NCBI RefSeq assembly: GCF_000005505.3
Contig: NC_016133.3
Span: 54,029,237-54,093,236 of the forward strand
Direction of reading: 5' to 3'
Source: Brachypodium distachyon
Taxonomy: Eukaryota; Streptophyta; Magnoliopsida; Poales; Poaceae
DNA: 64,000 bases
Shown here: positions 1 to 11,026 of the stretch, piece after piece
Position numbering within the stretch: the stretch's first letter is position 1
Layout of the letters: every line of letters starts with the position of its first letter
Notes under the pieces: generated by a model
What the model was told of the DNA's origin: nothing
What the model saw: only the letters and a program-made list of their open reading frames with translations
The model's database searches: none
Program-made: the position numbers and the translations under genes

Positions 1-679
1 AGTAAAGGTGGGGTTAAATATCATATCAAATATCCCCTAGTATTAGTCTAACTCGATGGACAACCAGACCAGATCGGGTCTCGCAGGCTCGCTCCGAGGC
101 TTGTCTTCCTCCTCGTGCCAGTGCCACCAGCACTGCCGAGACGGTATACTATATTTTCAGAGTCGAGACAGGCAGGCGACTCTGCTTTTTCTGAACGAGG
201 CACGTCACCACAACACATGAAACCATGTCTCCAAAATCACAAACGGAATGGAAGAAGCAGTCAGCAGGAGTGCCAGGGTCGTTTCACAACGCATCTGAAT
301 CAAGACATGATGCCTACGTACTAGGTCTTTACACACGGCCGGTCTCAAGAAAGAGTATACAAGTTTACAACCACAAGTGCATGCGTCAAATTGCCGCAGG
401 ATCGAGCTAGCTACCGGACGAAACCACGAGAAAGATTATGTTAATTAATCATGACCAGGTATCAGTACGCAGTATTAAGCAGCATGTTCAAGAGTCGATC
501 TTGGAACGACTGCTCTGTTCGTAAGGCCTACTACTGCTGTCAGAGACTCTCAGTTGTAGTTGGGCCTTCGCCCGGGCATGGCAGCCTGGCTCGCGTTGGC
601 GGCGCCGTACTGCGACCTCGCGAGCGGATCGCTCATCCTATCCTGCAACCAGACGACGATTTAAATCAGTTCGTTCGTG
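1..679. other. Gene-free flank
   Basis: This is the 3' side of the minus-strand kinase gene that ends at 680, presumably holding its 3' UTR. I see no coding exon, RNA gene or clear repeat here. The short open frames have no recognisable domain and no grass-like codon bias. Confidence 0.6.
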
Positions 680-3302
680 TCAGCAACATTGCAATTGCAC
701 GGAGGAATAATAGGAGGATCTTACGGGTCGTGACTGTGGAATGGAGGCGTTGCTGAGGTAGGCGGAGCTGTGCATGCCGCGGCCGGCGCCGACCATGGGG
801 TTGCAGAACTGCATGTTGTCCTCGCCCAGCGCGCGCAGGCGGTTGAGCTCCGGGAGCACGCCCGTGGCGAGGTCGGGCCGGTCCTTGCGCCGGAGCTCGC
901 AGCACCTGAGCGAGATCTCCGCGAACCGCCGCGCCTCGTCGACGGGCCAGTCGTGCACGGCCGGGTCGAGCAGGTCGGCAATGGTGCCATGATCGAGCGC
1001 GCGCGCGACATGGTGGGTGAGCCCCATGGGCGGCCTCGCCGTGACGATCTGCAGCAGCATGACCCCGAGCGAGTACACGTCCGACTTCACCCCGAGCATC
1101 CCGGTCTGCTGGTACTCCGGGTCGATGTAGCAGAAGGTCCCGGCCGCGCTCGTCATGTGGCACTGCGTCACGGTGTCGGCCACGGACTGCGGCACGAGCC
1201 GCGCCAGCCCGACGTCGCTGATCTTGCTCACGTAGTTCCGGTCCAGGAGGATGTTCCCGGGTTTAAGGTCTCGGTGCACCAGCGGCTCGGGTTTTGCCTG
1301 GTGCAGGAAGAGGAGGCCCGTGGCGATCTCGGCGGCGATGCGGAACCGGTGCTGCCAGGGGAGCGCTGGCCCGTTGCGGTGGAAGAGGCAGTCGTCGAGG
1401 CTGCCCATGGCCATGTACTCGTACACGAGGCAGCCGTACTCCGGGCAGGCGCCCAGGAGGAGCACCATGTTTGGGTGGCGGATGCAGCTGAGGACCTCCA
1501 CTTCTTGCTGGAACTGCGCCTTGCCCTGGGCGGCGTCGGGCCGGAGCACCTTGATGGCCACGGGAGTGTGGTCGAGCTGGCCCTTGTACACCGGCCCGTA
1601 CCCGCCTTCGCCGACTTTGCGGGAGTCGGAGAAGTGGTCGGTGCCGATCTCGATCTCCTCGATGGTGTACCGGCGGTACCTGGCGGATGACGACGAGCCA
1701 CCGGAGCCCGCGGAACGGAGCCGCTCCTCGGCTTCCTTGAGCGCTTTCCTCTCGGCTTGGATCCGTTTCTGGGCCTCCAGCTCTGCCAGACGCTGCGAGG
1801 CCTCCGCCGCCTCGATGGCAGCGCGGGCCTTGGCCTTCTCCTGCTCGATCAGCGCCAGGGCGGACTCCTCCGTCAGCCGCCCGTCCTGCGACCGCTGCTC
1901 CTCCTCGGCCTTCCACCGCTGCAGCTCCATCGCCTTCTGCTTCGCGGTAAGCGCCTCCTTGCACGCCGTGCTGTACATGTCCATGGTCTGCTTTAGCTCC
2001 AGCTTCAGCCGCCTCATCTCCGCCTCCATGTCCTCCTGCGATGCAACGAATCGACCCGATTACATACGAATGTAATCTGCAGCACTGCAGGAAATGTGAA
2101 ATGGTGTTCGATCATGTACCACTCCGGAGGCGGTGCTGGTCTGGGAGTTGGAGGTGCTCTCGTTGCCGAAGGAGTCGCCCCAGAGGCTGCCGCCCGGGCG
2201 CACGCCGTCGAAGCTGTCGTACTGGCTGTCCGACCCGGTGGACAGCCGCGGCGGGTACCGGTCCACGCTCCGGCGCGGGCCGCCGATGAACGATATGTCC
2301 GACGACTCCGGCAGCGAGAAGTCCGGGAACGCCTTCCTCGCCGACGTCGTCGGGCCCCTCGAGAACGGCGACATGATGAAGTTGTCCTGCATCGGCATCG
2401 TCGGGAACCCATCCGCCGAGTCGCTGGGCATTGCTGGTTGCAAGAAAGAGTTGGAGAGATCATCCCCAGGCTATTAGCGTCGGTCAGAAATAGCAAAACC
2501 GAGAGTACCTCGTGCTGCGGGGGGAGGAGGAGGCGTCCATTTCTGCTGCGCGGGAGCTTGCTGGTCGTGCGGCTTGGCGCCCTGGATCATGGACCGGAGC
2601 GGCGAGACGGAGGGCGCCGGGCGGGTGGCCTGGCGGACCGAGGTGACCTTGCCGCCCTTGGTGACCACGTACACGCTGCTGAAGTCCGGCGCCGTCTTGG
2701 AGATGCTGGTGGGGATGTCCGCCTTGAACCTGACGAAGCTGTTCCTGGTGCAGGCCCCGACGACGATCCTCTCGATGGCCGCGTGCGCCACGAACTCCAC
2801 GATCGACTTGGACACGTCGTGGTCGTCCAGCACCACGTCCTTGCACTGGATCTGCATATGCCATATTGCCACCCAAACAAACGAGAGCCGATCAAGCTAC
2901 ACGGAAGAGAAGCGAGACGGATGCAATGTGTGTGCGTCGGGGTTCGTATACGTCTTTGCGGGTGCAGAAGCAGCGGAACGGGAGGAAGAGGTCCTTCATC
3001 TGCGGGTCCGTCGGCTGCTTGTATCCGGCGGCGTCCTCCACGCCTCCTGCAAATTAACGCACGCATAAGGCGTCACCACCATGAATTCCATGGACAACCT
3101 GAGGTGAGGAAAGGAATGGTGTCTGCTCGCCTGAGGTGCCCCTGGTGTTGACGTGGACGAGGATGATGGTCTGGCCGCGGTGGACGAGCGTCTCGGTGGC
3201 GTACTTGAGGGCGTTCTGGCTGTTCTTGTCCTTGTCGATGCACACCGCCACCAGCGGGTAGCTCCCGCCGCCGGCGGCCTCGCCGTCGCTGTACTTGCCC
3301 AT
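680..3302 (-). CDS. USP-domain receptor-like cytoplasmic kinase
   Basis: Exons are complement(680..2035, 2120..2433, 2509..2851, 2952..3046, 3131..3302), giving a frame-continuous 759-aa protein. Residues about 13-165 form a universal stress protein (UspA-like) domain. A Ser/Pro-rich linker follows, then a long charged coiled coil (about 310-420), then a Ser/Thr kinase domain. In the kinase, the glycine loop VGEGGYGPVYKG is at 449-460, the lysine of VAIK at 470, and HRDLKPGN from 562. The magnesium motif reads DVG (D582) instead of DFG, a variant I recall as usual in this USP-kinase/U-box kinase family. The C-terminal U-box that many relatives carry is absent, because the protein ends about 25 residues after the kinase fold. 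The start is the ATG at 3302; the frame runs upstream but offers no other ATG. Intron 1 (3047-3130) appears to use a GC donor. Likely role: cytosolic or membrane-associated stress signalling. Direct substrates are unknown. Confidence 0.9.
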
Positions 3303-4037
3303 CCCTACGCCCCGCCGGCCGGTCAATCAGCCAGCCAAGCTCCGTTAATTTGCTGCCTCCTTCCCTTTCGCCCTGACTGGTGGATCAACTTCTTGGCCGG
3401 CAGCTCTCCCCTGCTAATTCTATCTAGTACCTCCCCCCGTCTATGCTATGGAAGATTGCAAGGGGAAGAGCTATTGTTCGTGAGAGGAGCTTTTTAGGCG
3501 TTTGATCCTGTTCGCTGACCTGTATTGACTATTATTAAGCATGGCGTTGAATGCATGTGGATGTGGTGTTTCTTAGAGACGACCCGTCAGAATGTTTCCT
3601 TTTTTTTCAGCTCGGTTAACGGATGACCACCGGTTCGGCTCAGTTTCCTCTTTCGGCGTCTCCATCTTTGCAGTTGCATAACCGTAACATCATGTTTTGT
3701 TCCAACATACAAATGGCGCGTACGAACCTAAGTTTGCATCTTTGCAGTTGCATAACTGTAACATCATGTATTGTTCCGACATACAAATTCCAATGTACCA
3801 ATCTTAGTTTACCGTATCTACAATATTTACAGTGTGGGGCTAATATGTACAGCACTATAAACTAATCTTACAGTATTATAACAATGAAATCAGGAGGTCG
3901 CGTGTCCTGCTCACCTTTATATGTGTGGGTCTTTCAGGACATCGATAGCCTAACTAGATTGGAGTTAGCGGCCGCATGTAAGACGAGTTACATCTCCAGC
4001 TGAATTCATTTGGAAACAATCGGCAAGACAGGCCAGC
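3303..4037. other. Intergenic region upstream of the kinase gene
   Basis: It separates the kinase start (3302) from the esterase stop (4038), both on the minus strand, so it must hold the kinase promoter and the esterase 3' UTR. Apart from the tandem repeat at 3662-3788 nothing specific stands out. I could not assign a convincing TATA box. Confidence 0.6.
3662..3788. repeat. Imperfect tandem repeat (two copies, about 75-bp period)
   Basis: A block of about 52 bp beginning catctttgcagttgcataac occurs at 3662-3713 and again at 3737-3788, differing at only a few bases. It lies 360-490 bp upstream of the kinase ATG, so it could be promoter DNA or esterase 3' flank. Confidence 0.75.
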
Positions 4038-7000
4038 CTAAACAATAAAATTGTCTATCATATGGTTGATGACGTCTTCTCCTTCCAAGTTCATTGGATG
4101 CGTCCTAACCTGCATGCAGTGCCAGTCCACGGTCAATCGCCTAATGTTCTTGCAATGCAATTATGCAATTTTATTCGTAAAAGTAGAATTTAGTAAATCA
4201 TGCAAAGTTTTACTAAATCTAACAGCAAAAGGTCGTTTTGTCCATTCCAATTTGACACAGTGCTAATTAATTCAGGTAACAGTTGTTGCCAGTTGCAGTT
4301 ACAGTGGTTCAAGCTTACCTGGATATTGTAATGGGCGTTATATTTTAGCCGGCTCTCATGAAAGCATACATCCACACGTTCCCAGGTTACTTGTGTAAGG
4401 CCACTGATCATCATCTCTGCAATAACAATATCATGTTACAGCAAAAAAAAAAAAAACTAACTAACACAAAATCTGTAGTTTAAAACAGTGTGCAGTATAC
4501 AGTGCACACCATACTCTGATCCGTAGTTTAAAAATTCCAAGTTCATGAGTTTACTGCTGATACGCGAGTTTTAGAATCCTCTACTGATCAGCAACAATTT
4601 GGTTTGCAGGTTAGTAAAACCTTCAAGCAAATTTTACAGGGAGCTCTATCAAATGAACAAAACTAAGGTTTCAACACCACGACGTATGTATTGCAATGAT
4701 TATTACCTTCAAGACTATCTGCGAGTGAAGCTTCTACAGAATCCTCTTGCTGATGGCTCTCGGGTTTAGCACCAGTATCAACATTAATAACATGCGGATA
4801 CTTCTCATCACTTGCTGTTAATGGGAGCTAAACCACGCAGAAAGGGAAAATAGTTAAAAAAAATGTTGGGGAAGGGGGGGCACAGAAGGATTGAGGATTG
4901 TTAATGCTTCTTGACAGACATTGGAAGAGAGCTCATAACTTACTTTGGGTAGCTCATGCTGACGCCGAATCGATGATGTTCTCCAACCAACTATATCTTT
5001 ATCGAAGTTAAGGACACAGATATTCAGAGTTGATTCTTGAACAATTAATCAAAATTTGTCATAATGTAAAATATATAAAGTTCCAGTTTGTGACATTTGT
5101 TGGATACGATCATATGTTATATTCGCATAGGCAACACGCCGCTTAAAAGACCTCAAAGCTGACCTGCACAAGAACAATGTAATGAGCAGCCATTGCAACA
5201 AAAAAAGGTTCGAAGGTATTAGTACCATTTTATGCAAATCGCTAGTTAGTACATGAATTTTCCAGCATCGCAATCTTCAACCATTTGCACGAGTAGTGGA
5301 GGTTTCCCATCATCCTTGTCTGAGAGGAACAAATGTTTACCCGTTCTTCCAACAATAAAATGTGCAGTTTCTGCAGCAGTTCGCTCCAAAAGTGGAACAC
5401 CGAAAAGAAAGGGCAGCTGTGGAGAACATAAATGTCAGATGGGACTATAATTTTCTGCCTCAAGGATTCTTTTCTTATCAAATTCAGGCACAAACAGAAT
5501 GGAACATTAAACTCATAGGGCAGGCAACCTTATGCGAGGAAGAAAATACAAGATTTACTAACATCAGTCAGCGTCAGGTAAGCAGACTTTTTAAATAGAA
5601 AAAATTACGCAGATTGTGCAGGAATGATAAGCCAGCAATGATGCTTTTATTAAGAAAGGAAGGACCTTTTCCATGGAAAATAATACTTCTACGGACTTAG
5701 CATGTGGGTCCATGTCCAGTAGTTGCATGTAATCCAGTTCGTTTGGAGCAATAATGAGATTTGCCATGCATGCACTTGTCTTCCGGGCTATTTCTTCATT
5801 TTCAATAGCAAGTTGAGATGACAAGTGCAGGAGTCTTGGACTTGTAACAATATCAGAACCCAATATAGAAATGACAGAAGCAATCAAGCAACAAAATGCA
5901 AAAAAGAAGGTATGCTAATAGGTAGGTTTAGTAGCAGGCATCTATTTTACCTCCCAATGAAAAATTGGTATAAATGCGCTAAACTTACTTGTTTATTCCA
6001 CCTTGAGCCCAAGTGAGGTGTGGCTGATGCTATGAAATTCACTGGTTCTAGGCCAGCTATCATACCACCTCTATATATATTATCTTGATCAGAATGCATA
6101 TCCATATTAAGGCATGGTTCTTCTCTTACTGAGTCTTCATAGAGCTTCCCAATTGCATATCTTGAAATCAATCCACCAAGTGAATGAGCAACAAAAGAGA
6201 TTTTCCGCAAATTCCTTCTCCTCTGGATAACTTGTCGTACCTGGATAATCAATATCAGTTTCATGTATTATTTTGTATTCAGAAAATGCTTGTAAACACC
6301 GCATGCTTCCATTGGTCTCAGTTCAGAATTGTCTTGATGTACGAGAAGAAATTGACAAAGTCAATAATGACGATACCTCTTCAGCCAGCCTTTCACCCAT
6401 TAAATCGACTCCATCATATGTTAACTTCGAATGATTGCACTCACTACCTGCTCAGACAAATTAATAAGACCCGTGTATCAATTTCTACCTGGTGCACCAG
6501 AAAGTAGTGCACGTCATGGCGTAGTCAGGTCAACGATCAATTAACCATGTAGCAAACACGGAACAGGCAACACAAGTTTTTAACTACGTTGTAGCATCTG
6601 AAAGGGGTCATTGCAGTTGTGTCTCAAGTGTCTGGGGCACTCAGCTTCATCACGTCGGGTGTAGCACTTCTTTTCAATATTATCAGAAGTTCAAACTACA
6701 ATCAAGCATTCAGCATAACAATGATGACACTGGGAGTTAAATCCTGCACACTCTCAAGTTTAGTGCCTTTACAGTCGTCCTGACTCCTTTGAGGTTTTAC
6801 TTTCTCTTTTGGAAGGTCTACTTCTTCATTACATACTTCAAACATCTTCTCTCCTACATGTCAGTTGTGTGTAATGCACCTCACTGTTTTCTAGCATAGC
6901 ACCCCACGAGATTCAAATGACATACTCCCTCCATTCCAAAATATAAGTCGTATAAGTTATAGAAGAAACCATCAACATTTAGAGTGCCAAATCAAGATTG

Positions 7001-7698
7001 CTAGATCTATCATGAAATATATAACCCATATTCATACTGTCTTCCTCTGAAATAGTGGACATTAATACCGTCTGTTATAAGCTAAGTAAAGTCTAGAAAG
7101 TTTGACAATCAACAAAAGTTATACACCTTATATTTTGGAACGAAGTGAGTATATGGCAGTAGCACTGCCCCAAAAAAGTACATCCACAGCAAGCAAATTT
7201 AAATTGCAGCAACTAGTATAAACTCACGGTGCACATAGACTTTCCCCGGCAGCCTCTTCACGAACTGCTCCGCCGCAAACTTCCAATCCGCAGAACTGAT
7301 TGGAGCCGCAAATTAGCTTGCATCAAACTACTGACCATCCGAAAACAAATCAAAAGCGAAGGGACAGTGCCCACCCACCTTCCGTAGAGCCCGTTTACCA
7401 TGACGACGAGGTGATCGGCCTCCTCGCCGCCCACCTCCACCTCCACACGGTTTCCAGCGTCTCGCCCCTCTTCCTCAGCCTCAGCCTCAACCTCCGCCCC
7501 CGTGTGCGCGGCTGGTGGCGGGAGAGCCCGTGACAGCAGGCAGCGCACCCAGTTCCCCAAATCAAGCCTTTCGCCTCCGGGCCTCGGCTTGCGACCGAAC
7601 AGCAGCCCTAGATCGAGCCGGAGCGCCGGCGGCGGCGACCACCGCGTGCTGCCCCTGCTGTGGCTGCTTCCCTGGGGCGCGCTCTTGGACTGCCCCAT
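4038..7698 (-). CDS. Putative serine esterase/lipase, DUF676 family
   Basis: Ten exons: complement(4038..4109, 4319..4416, 4707..4827, 4944..4996, 5108..5163, 5253..5416, 5989..6240, 6377..6447, 7228..7295, 7379..7698). They join in frame to 424 aa. The alpha/beta-hydrolase fold starts at VMVNGLYG (about residue 100). The nucleophile elbow is FVAHSLGG with the predicted catalytic Ser at about 173, followed by ATPHLGS, both typical of plant DUF676 (ROG1-like) lipases. The C-terminal part (LPFLFGVPLLER, GRTGKHLFL, ALRSFKRRVAYAN, GWRTSSIRRQHELP) also follows the family order. The frame stays open upstream, and a second in-frame ATG at 7812 would add a Ser/Arg-rich leader of 38 residues that could be a plastid transit peptide; I cannot decide between the starts. 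Substrate is unknown; lipid or acyl-ester hydrolysis is inferred from the family. The 572-bp intron 5417-5988 contains an extra open frame. Confidence 0.87.
6925..7149. mobile_element. Stowaway-like MITE in esterase intron
   Basis: Terminal inverted repeats begin CTCCCTCCATTCCAAAATAT on the left and mirror as ATATTTTGGAACGAAGTGAG on the right, with TA on each side. It lies inside the 780-bp intron between exons at 6447 and 7228. Confidence 0.8.
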
Positions 7699-7812
7699 GG
7701 GGGAGGCGAGGCGGCGGCGGCGGCGGCTGCTGCGTGGCGGCGAGGAAGGGGAAGCGGAGAAGGCCGCGAGGGAGCACGTGGCGGAAGGGGAGAGCCTTGG
7801 AGAGGCGGGCAT

Positions 7813-8479
7813 TCCCGGTTGCTTGAGGGGAGTGTGGGCCCACATCGACGGGTCTCGAATCGCGGAGAGGACATGTGTCACGGAAGGAGAAGTTTCTGAG
7901 GAATCGACGGCGAAAGTTTGCGGATGGCTTTGCTAGTCTCCCGTCGGACGGCTGAGATGCACTGAAGGACACTTGGCTGGAGTCTTCTTTGGCACTCAAC
8001 TTGGCTCACCACCAATAGGTGGGCCTTAGAAGTTGGCTGTTGGGGATTGCTACCATGGGCGGTGGGCCGAGACCGAGAACTCAGCTACAGAGTAATTCTC
8101 TAAATCCCCAAAAGCTAATTCTCTAAAAAAAATCCCTAAGCAAATTTTAAAAATATCAAGTCTCACACCTCTATCCACGTTCCATATGGCCACCATGGCC
8201 AACACCGGGGAGCCTAAGATGTTTTTGCACAGTGAATCGACGGCCCTCGATCCGGCTGATTGCACACCATTCATTAGGTCGACATTTTTTGTTGGTGGTG
8301 GTAGCGAGCATGGTGTCAAGTGTGTTGTGATCGGTGATGCTCTTGTTTGTGCTCTCATGCATCTCATTCTTCTTCCTCGATGGTGCAATGATGAAGCAAC
8401 ATTGACGTCTCCGTTGACGACATCGTTCAATGACATAAGGTTCTCACATGCTGTCTCCGTCCGGAAATAAGTGATTCGG
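7813..8479. other. Region upstream of the esterase gene
   Basis: The likely esterase promoter and 5' UTR lie here, with GC-rich sequence close to the start codon. Beyond about 8100 the DNA is AT-richer and leads into LINE sequence. I see no separate gene; the 207-codon minus-strand frame at 8050-8673 has no recognisable domain. Confidence 0.5.
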
Positions 8480-9455
8480 ATTTGTCTAGATTCGTGAAAA
8501 GCTATCTTGAGGTTGGTTCCTATTTTCAGAGGAATTACCACATATAAAACTGGGATGGGAAACACCATTTTACCGTGGAAGGACTCATGGACTGATAATC
8601 TGTTATCAGAGAGATTTGCTAGGCTGTTTTCTTTTGCCAAGGACGAAGACATGTCATTGGAAACATATTGCAATCAGGGGAGCCTGAATGATTCTTTTCA
8701 TCTTCCTCTTTCTCCTGAAGCTTTTTGCCGAAGTGGATCTGCTTGATCAAGAGATTTTGAAGGCTGACATTTCTTTTCAGCGTGTGGATGCTTGGCAGCC
8801 GGTCTGGAGTCATGTTTTTACTGCTAGTAAGTCTTATGATTTCTGATTTAGAAGAATGGTTGTTCCAAGACCTTTTATATGGATTTGGAAAACCAAAGTT
8901 CCTATGAAGATAAAGGTCTTTGCTTGGCTGTTATTGAGTGATAGAGTCAACACAAGAAACATGCTCAACAGAAAACACTTTTTCATTGGAGATGATATGA
9001 AGTGTGTGTTGTGTGATGCTGAAGTTGAAGGAACATTGGATCATCTTTTCTTGTACTGCCCTTTCAGTTTTGCCCGTTGGTTGCAGATTGGTATCCATTG
9101 GCCCCTGGATGCCCACTGTGTGGATATCCTCCCTAAGATTAGAGCAAATGTTGGCAATCCTTTATTCTTTGAGGTTTTTGCTTTGGCTGCTTTGAACATT
9201 TGGAAGGTTAGGAATAATCTAATCTTCAAAGGAGAAGTTGCTTCGCTTCAAACCTGGCGGCCTAAGCTTAAGGCTGATCTGATTCTGCTTGGTTTTAGGT
9301 TACCACAAAACCTTTATGCACATTTACTTGTTTTGATAGACGCTCTTTAAATAATCCTGGGGTCTGTCCCAGTTTGTACATATGTATTTGTAAATAGTTA
9401 AGTATTAATATACCACAATAGGAGCCTCTTCTATGGTTTCTGGTAAAAAAAAGAT
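8480..9455 (+). mobile_element. 5'-truncated LINE (non-LTR retrotransposon) 3' end
   Basis: Two plus-strand pieces of a LINE ORF2 C-terminus are visible. At 8507-8746 a segment contains GMGNTILPWKDSWTD, the region before the zinc-binding domain. At 8856-9350 there is a zf-RVT domain with KIKVFAWLLLSDRVNTRNML and CVLCDAEVEGTLDHLFLYC. The pieces are in different frames, so a frameshift near 8744 has disabled the ORF. The element ends after a short 3' UTR in an A-run near 9446-9453. The reverse transcriptase core is missing, so it is a dead insertion. The left edge is approximate. Confidence 0.85.
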
Positions 9456-10410
9456 TGGATCTTGTCGTTTGTATTCGTTTAATTTTCTTCAATCTGATGT
9501 ACATTGTTCAATACAGAGTATAAATCAATAAAATTGGATTTTTCTTCTTCTTCTAAAGAATTCATTTTAGTTTTCTCACTTCAAAAACAACATTTGCATG
9601 TTGGTAAAAAACAATATATTCACCCTATTACAAAAACGGAAAAGAAAATGATTCAATCTGTTGTATTTATGCTCGTTATGACCGAACCGTGCTTAATTGT
9701 GAATTTGTTTGATCCAACCATCAGCTAGTAACCTCAGTTGCTCTCGACAAGAAAGAAAAAGTGTGACATGTATTGGTTAAAGTGACATGAATGATCGAGA
9801 AGCGCAACAAACGATCCTTCAACGAATGAACCGATCGACCGACCAATGACAAATCCCTGGATCCTAGATCCGGTCAGCCACACACATGAAAGCATCTGTG
9901 ATGTGTACCAAACGCCAGTGCCGAGCAACTTCGTATGCATGGATCACCCAATCTGCAGCCGTTTAATTACTTCGGGGGTGCAGCCGTGCAGGCTCCAATC
10001 TCTCATGCTTTGACCTAAACTCCGTCGGTCGATTGATTTCATTCCCCAAAATGTAGTACTGTCAAAACCGTCCAACCGAAACTTCAAAGAAAACGCGAAT
10101 GTACGGAAGTACACTGCCCACCCAGCAGCTAAACAAATCCCAAAGTCAAACAAGAAACTGACCTTCCTGCAGAACCTCTCCCGCGCTCTCTGCACGGCAT
10201 GGCGTGGACATGCCCCCCTGAATCTACGTGCCCCTGTCACATGAAACGATTCCATCGATCTCTGCAGTATCGATCGGTCTCAGACTCTCAGTAGATCTGC
10301 TCCTGTATGTATGCTGTACCTAAGTCGTCGCAGCTGTTAATTGCTACTAAGATCGCACAAAATATTTTGTTAATTTCCAACTGGGCCGTACCTTGGCTTC
10401 CCGCCGTAGG
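9456..10410. other. Upstream region of the CAP gene
   Basis: No gene or repeat is recognisable here. The last few hundred bases are the presumed promoter of the CAP/PR-1-like gene that starts at 10520. Confidence 0.5.
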
Positions 10411-10420
10411 ATTATATATA
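10411..10420 (+). promoter_or_regulatory. TATA box of the CAP gene
   Basis: The string attatatata, followed by ggcc, lies 100 bp before the ATG at 10520, a normal distance for a plant TATA box with a short 5' leader. Confidence 0.65.
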
Positions 10421-10519
10421 GGCCAGGCTTGGAGCTTCAGTTAACTCACCCGTAGCAGCTAAGTAAGCTAGTGTAGGGACTAGGGACGAAACTTCGACAC
10501 TGGTACACCACCGTCGGCC

Positions 10520-11026
10520 ATGGAGTACACCTCAAGAAGCCTCTCGCGCTGGCTGGCCGTGGTCGGGGCCCTCCTGCTCTCATCATGCTCCCCAAACACG
10601 TTGGCCGCGGCGGCTCCCCAGATCAGCCTGGCGCAGCAGTTCGTGGTGCCGCAGAGCCACCTGCGCGCCATCCGCGGCCTGCGCCCGCTGCGGTGGAGCG
10701 ACGCCCTCGCGGACCAGGCGGCGCGCTTCGTGGGCGACTGCGGCGCCGCGTCGGCGGGGTTCGTCGCCGGTGTCAACATGTTCAGGGCGCGCGGCGCCGC
10801 GTGGCAGCCGAGCGACGCGGTGGCGGCGTGGGCGGAGCAGGCGGAGCACTACGACTTCGGGTCCGGGGCGTGCGCCGCGGGGAGGCAGTGCGCGCAGTTC
10901 AGGCAGGTCATGTGGCGGGGGAGCCAGGAGGTGGGATGCGCCGCCGTGGAGTGCCCCTCCGGGGAGACGGTCATGGCCTGCCATTACGAGCCCCGGGGCA
11001 ACGTCTTGGGACAGAGGCCATTCTAG
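10520..11026 (+). CDS. Divergent secreted CAP/PR-1-like protein
   Basis: Single-exon gene of 168 aa, the usual size for plant PR-1 proteins. An N-terminal hydrophobic stretch (about residues 11-32, LSRWLAVVGALLLSS) looks like a signal peptide, so the product should be secreted. The CAP fold is recognisable from LRWSDALADQAARFVGDCG, the WAEQAEHYDFGSGAC segment, FRQVMWRGSQEVGCA and the C-terminal YEPRGNVLGQRPF. Conserved cysteines are present. Several signature positions are altered: the usual AHN motif reads QSH, GEN reads GVN, and the HYTQVVW block reads FRQVMW, so the classic His/Glu pocket is mostly gone. Relatives act in pathogen response or bind sterols and cell-wall ligands; the role of this version is unknown. 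It has its own TATA box and is unrelated to its neighbours. Confidence 0.9.
   Translation: MEYTSRSLSRWLAVVGALLLSSCSPNTLAAAAPQISLAQQFVVPQSHLRAIRGLRPLRWSDALADQAARFVGDCGAASAGFVAGVNMFRARGAAWQPSDAVAAWAEQAEHYDFGSGACAAGRQCAQFRQVMWRGSQEVGCAAVECPSGETVMACHYEPRGNVLGQRPF

Noticed and set aside
108..112. Any meaningful signal at the coordinates used for the left-edge note in the findings
   Set aside because: That entry only records that the edge was examined; its coordinates carry no claim.
666..2075. Long open frames on the plus strand and in other minus frames across the kinase exons
   Set aside because: They are shadows of the GC-rich kinase exon; none carries a domain, and they read as Arg/Ala/Pro-rich low-complexity protein.
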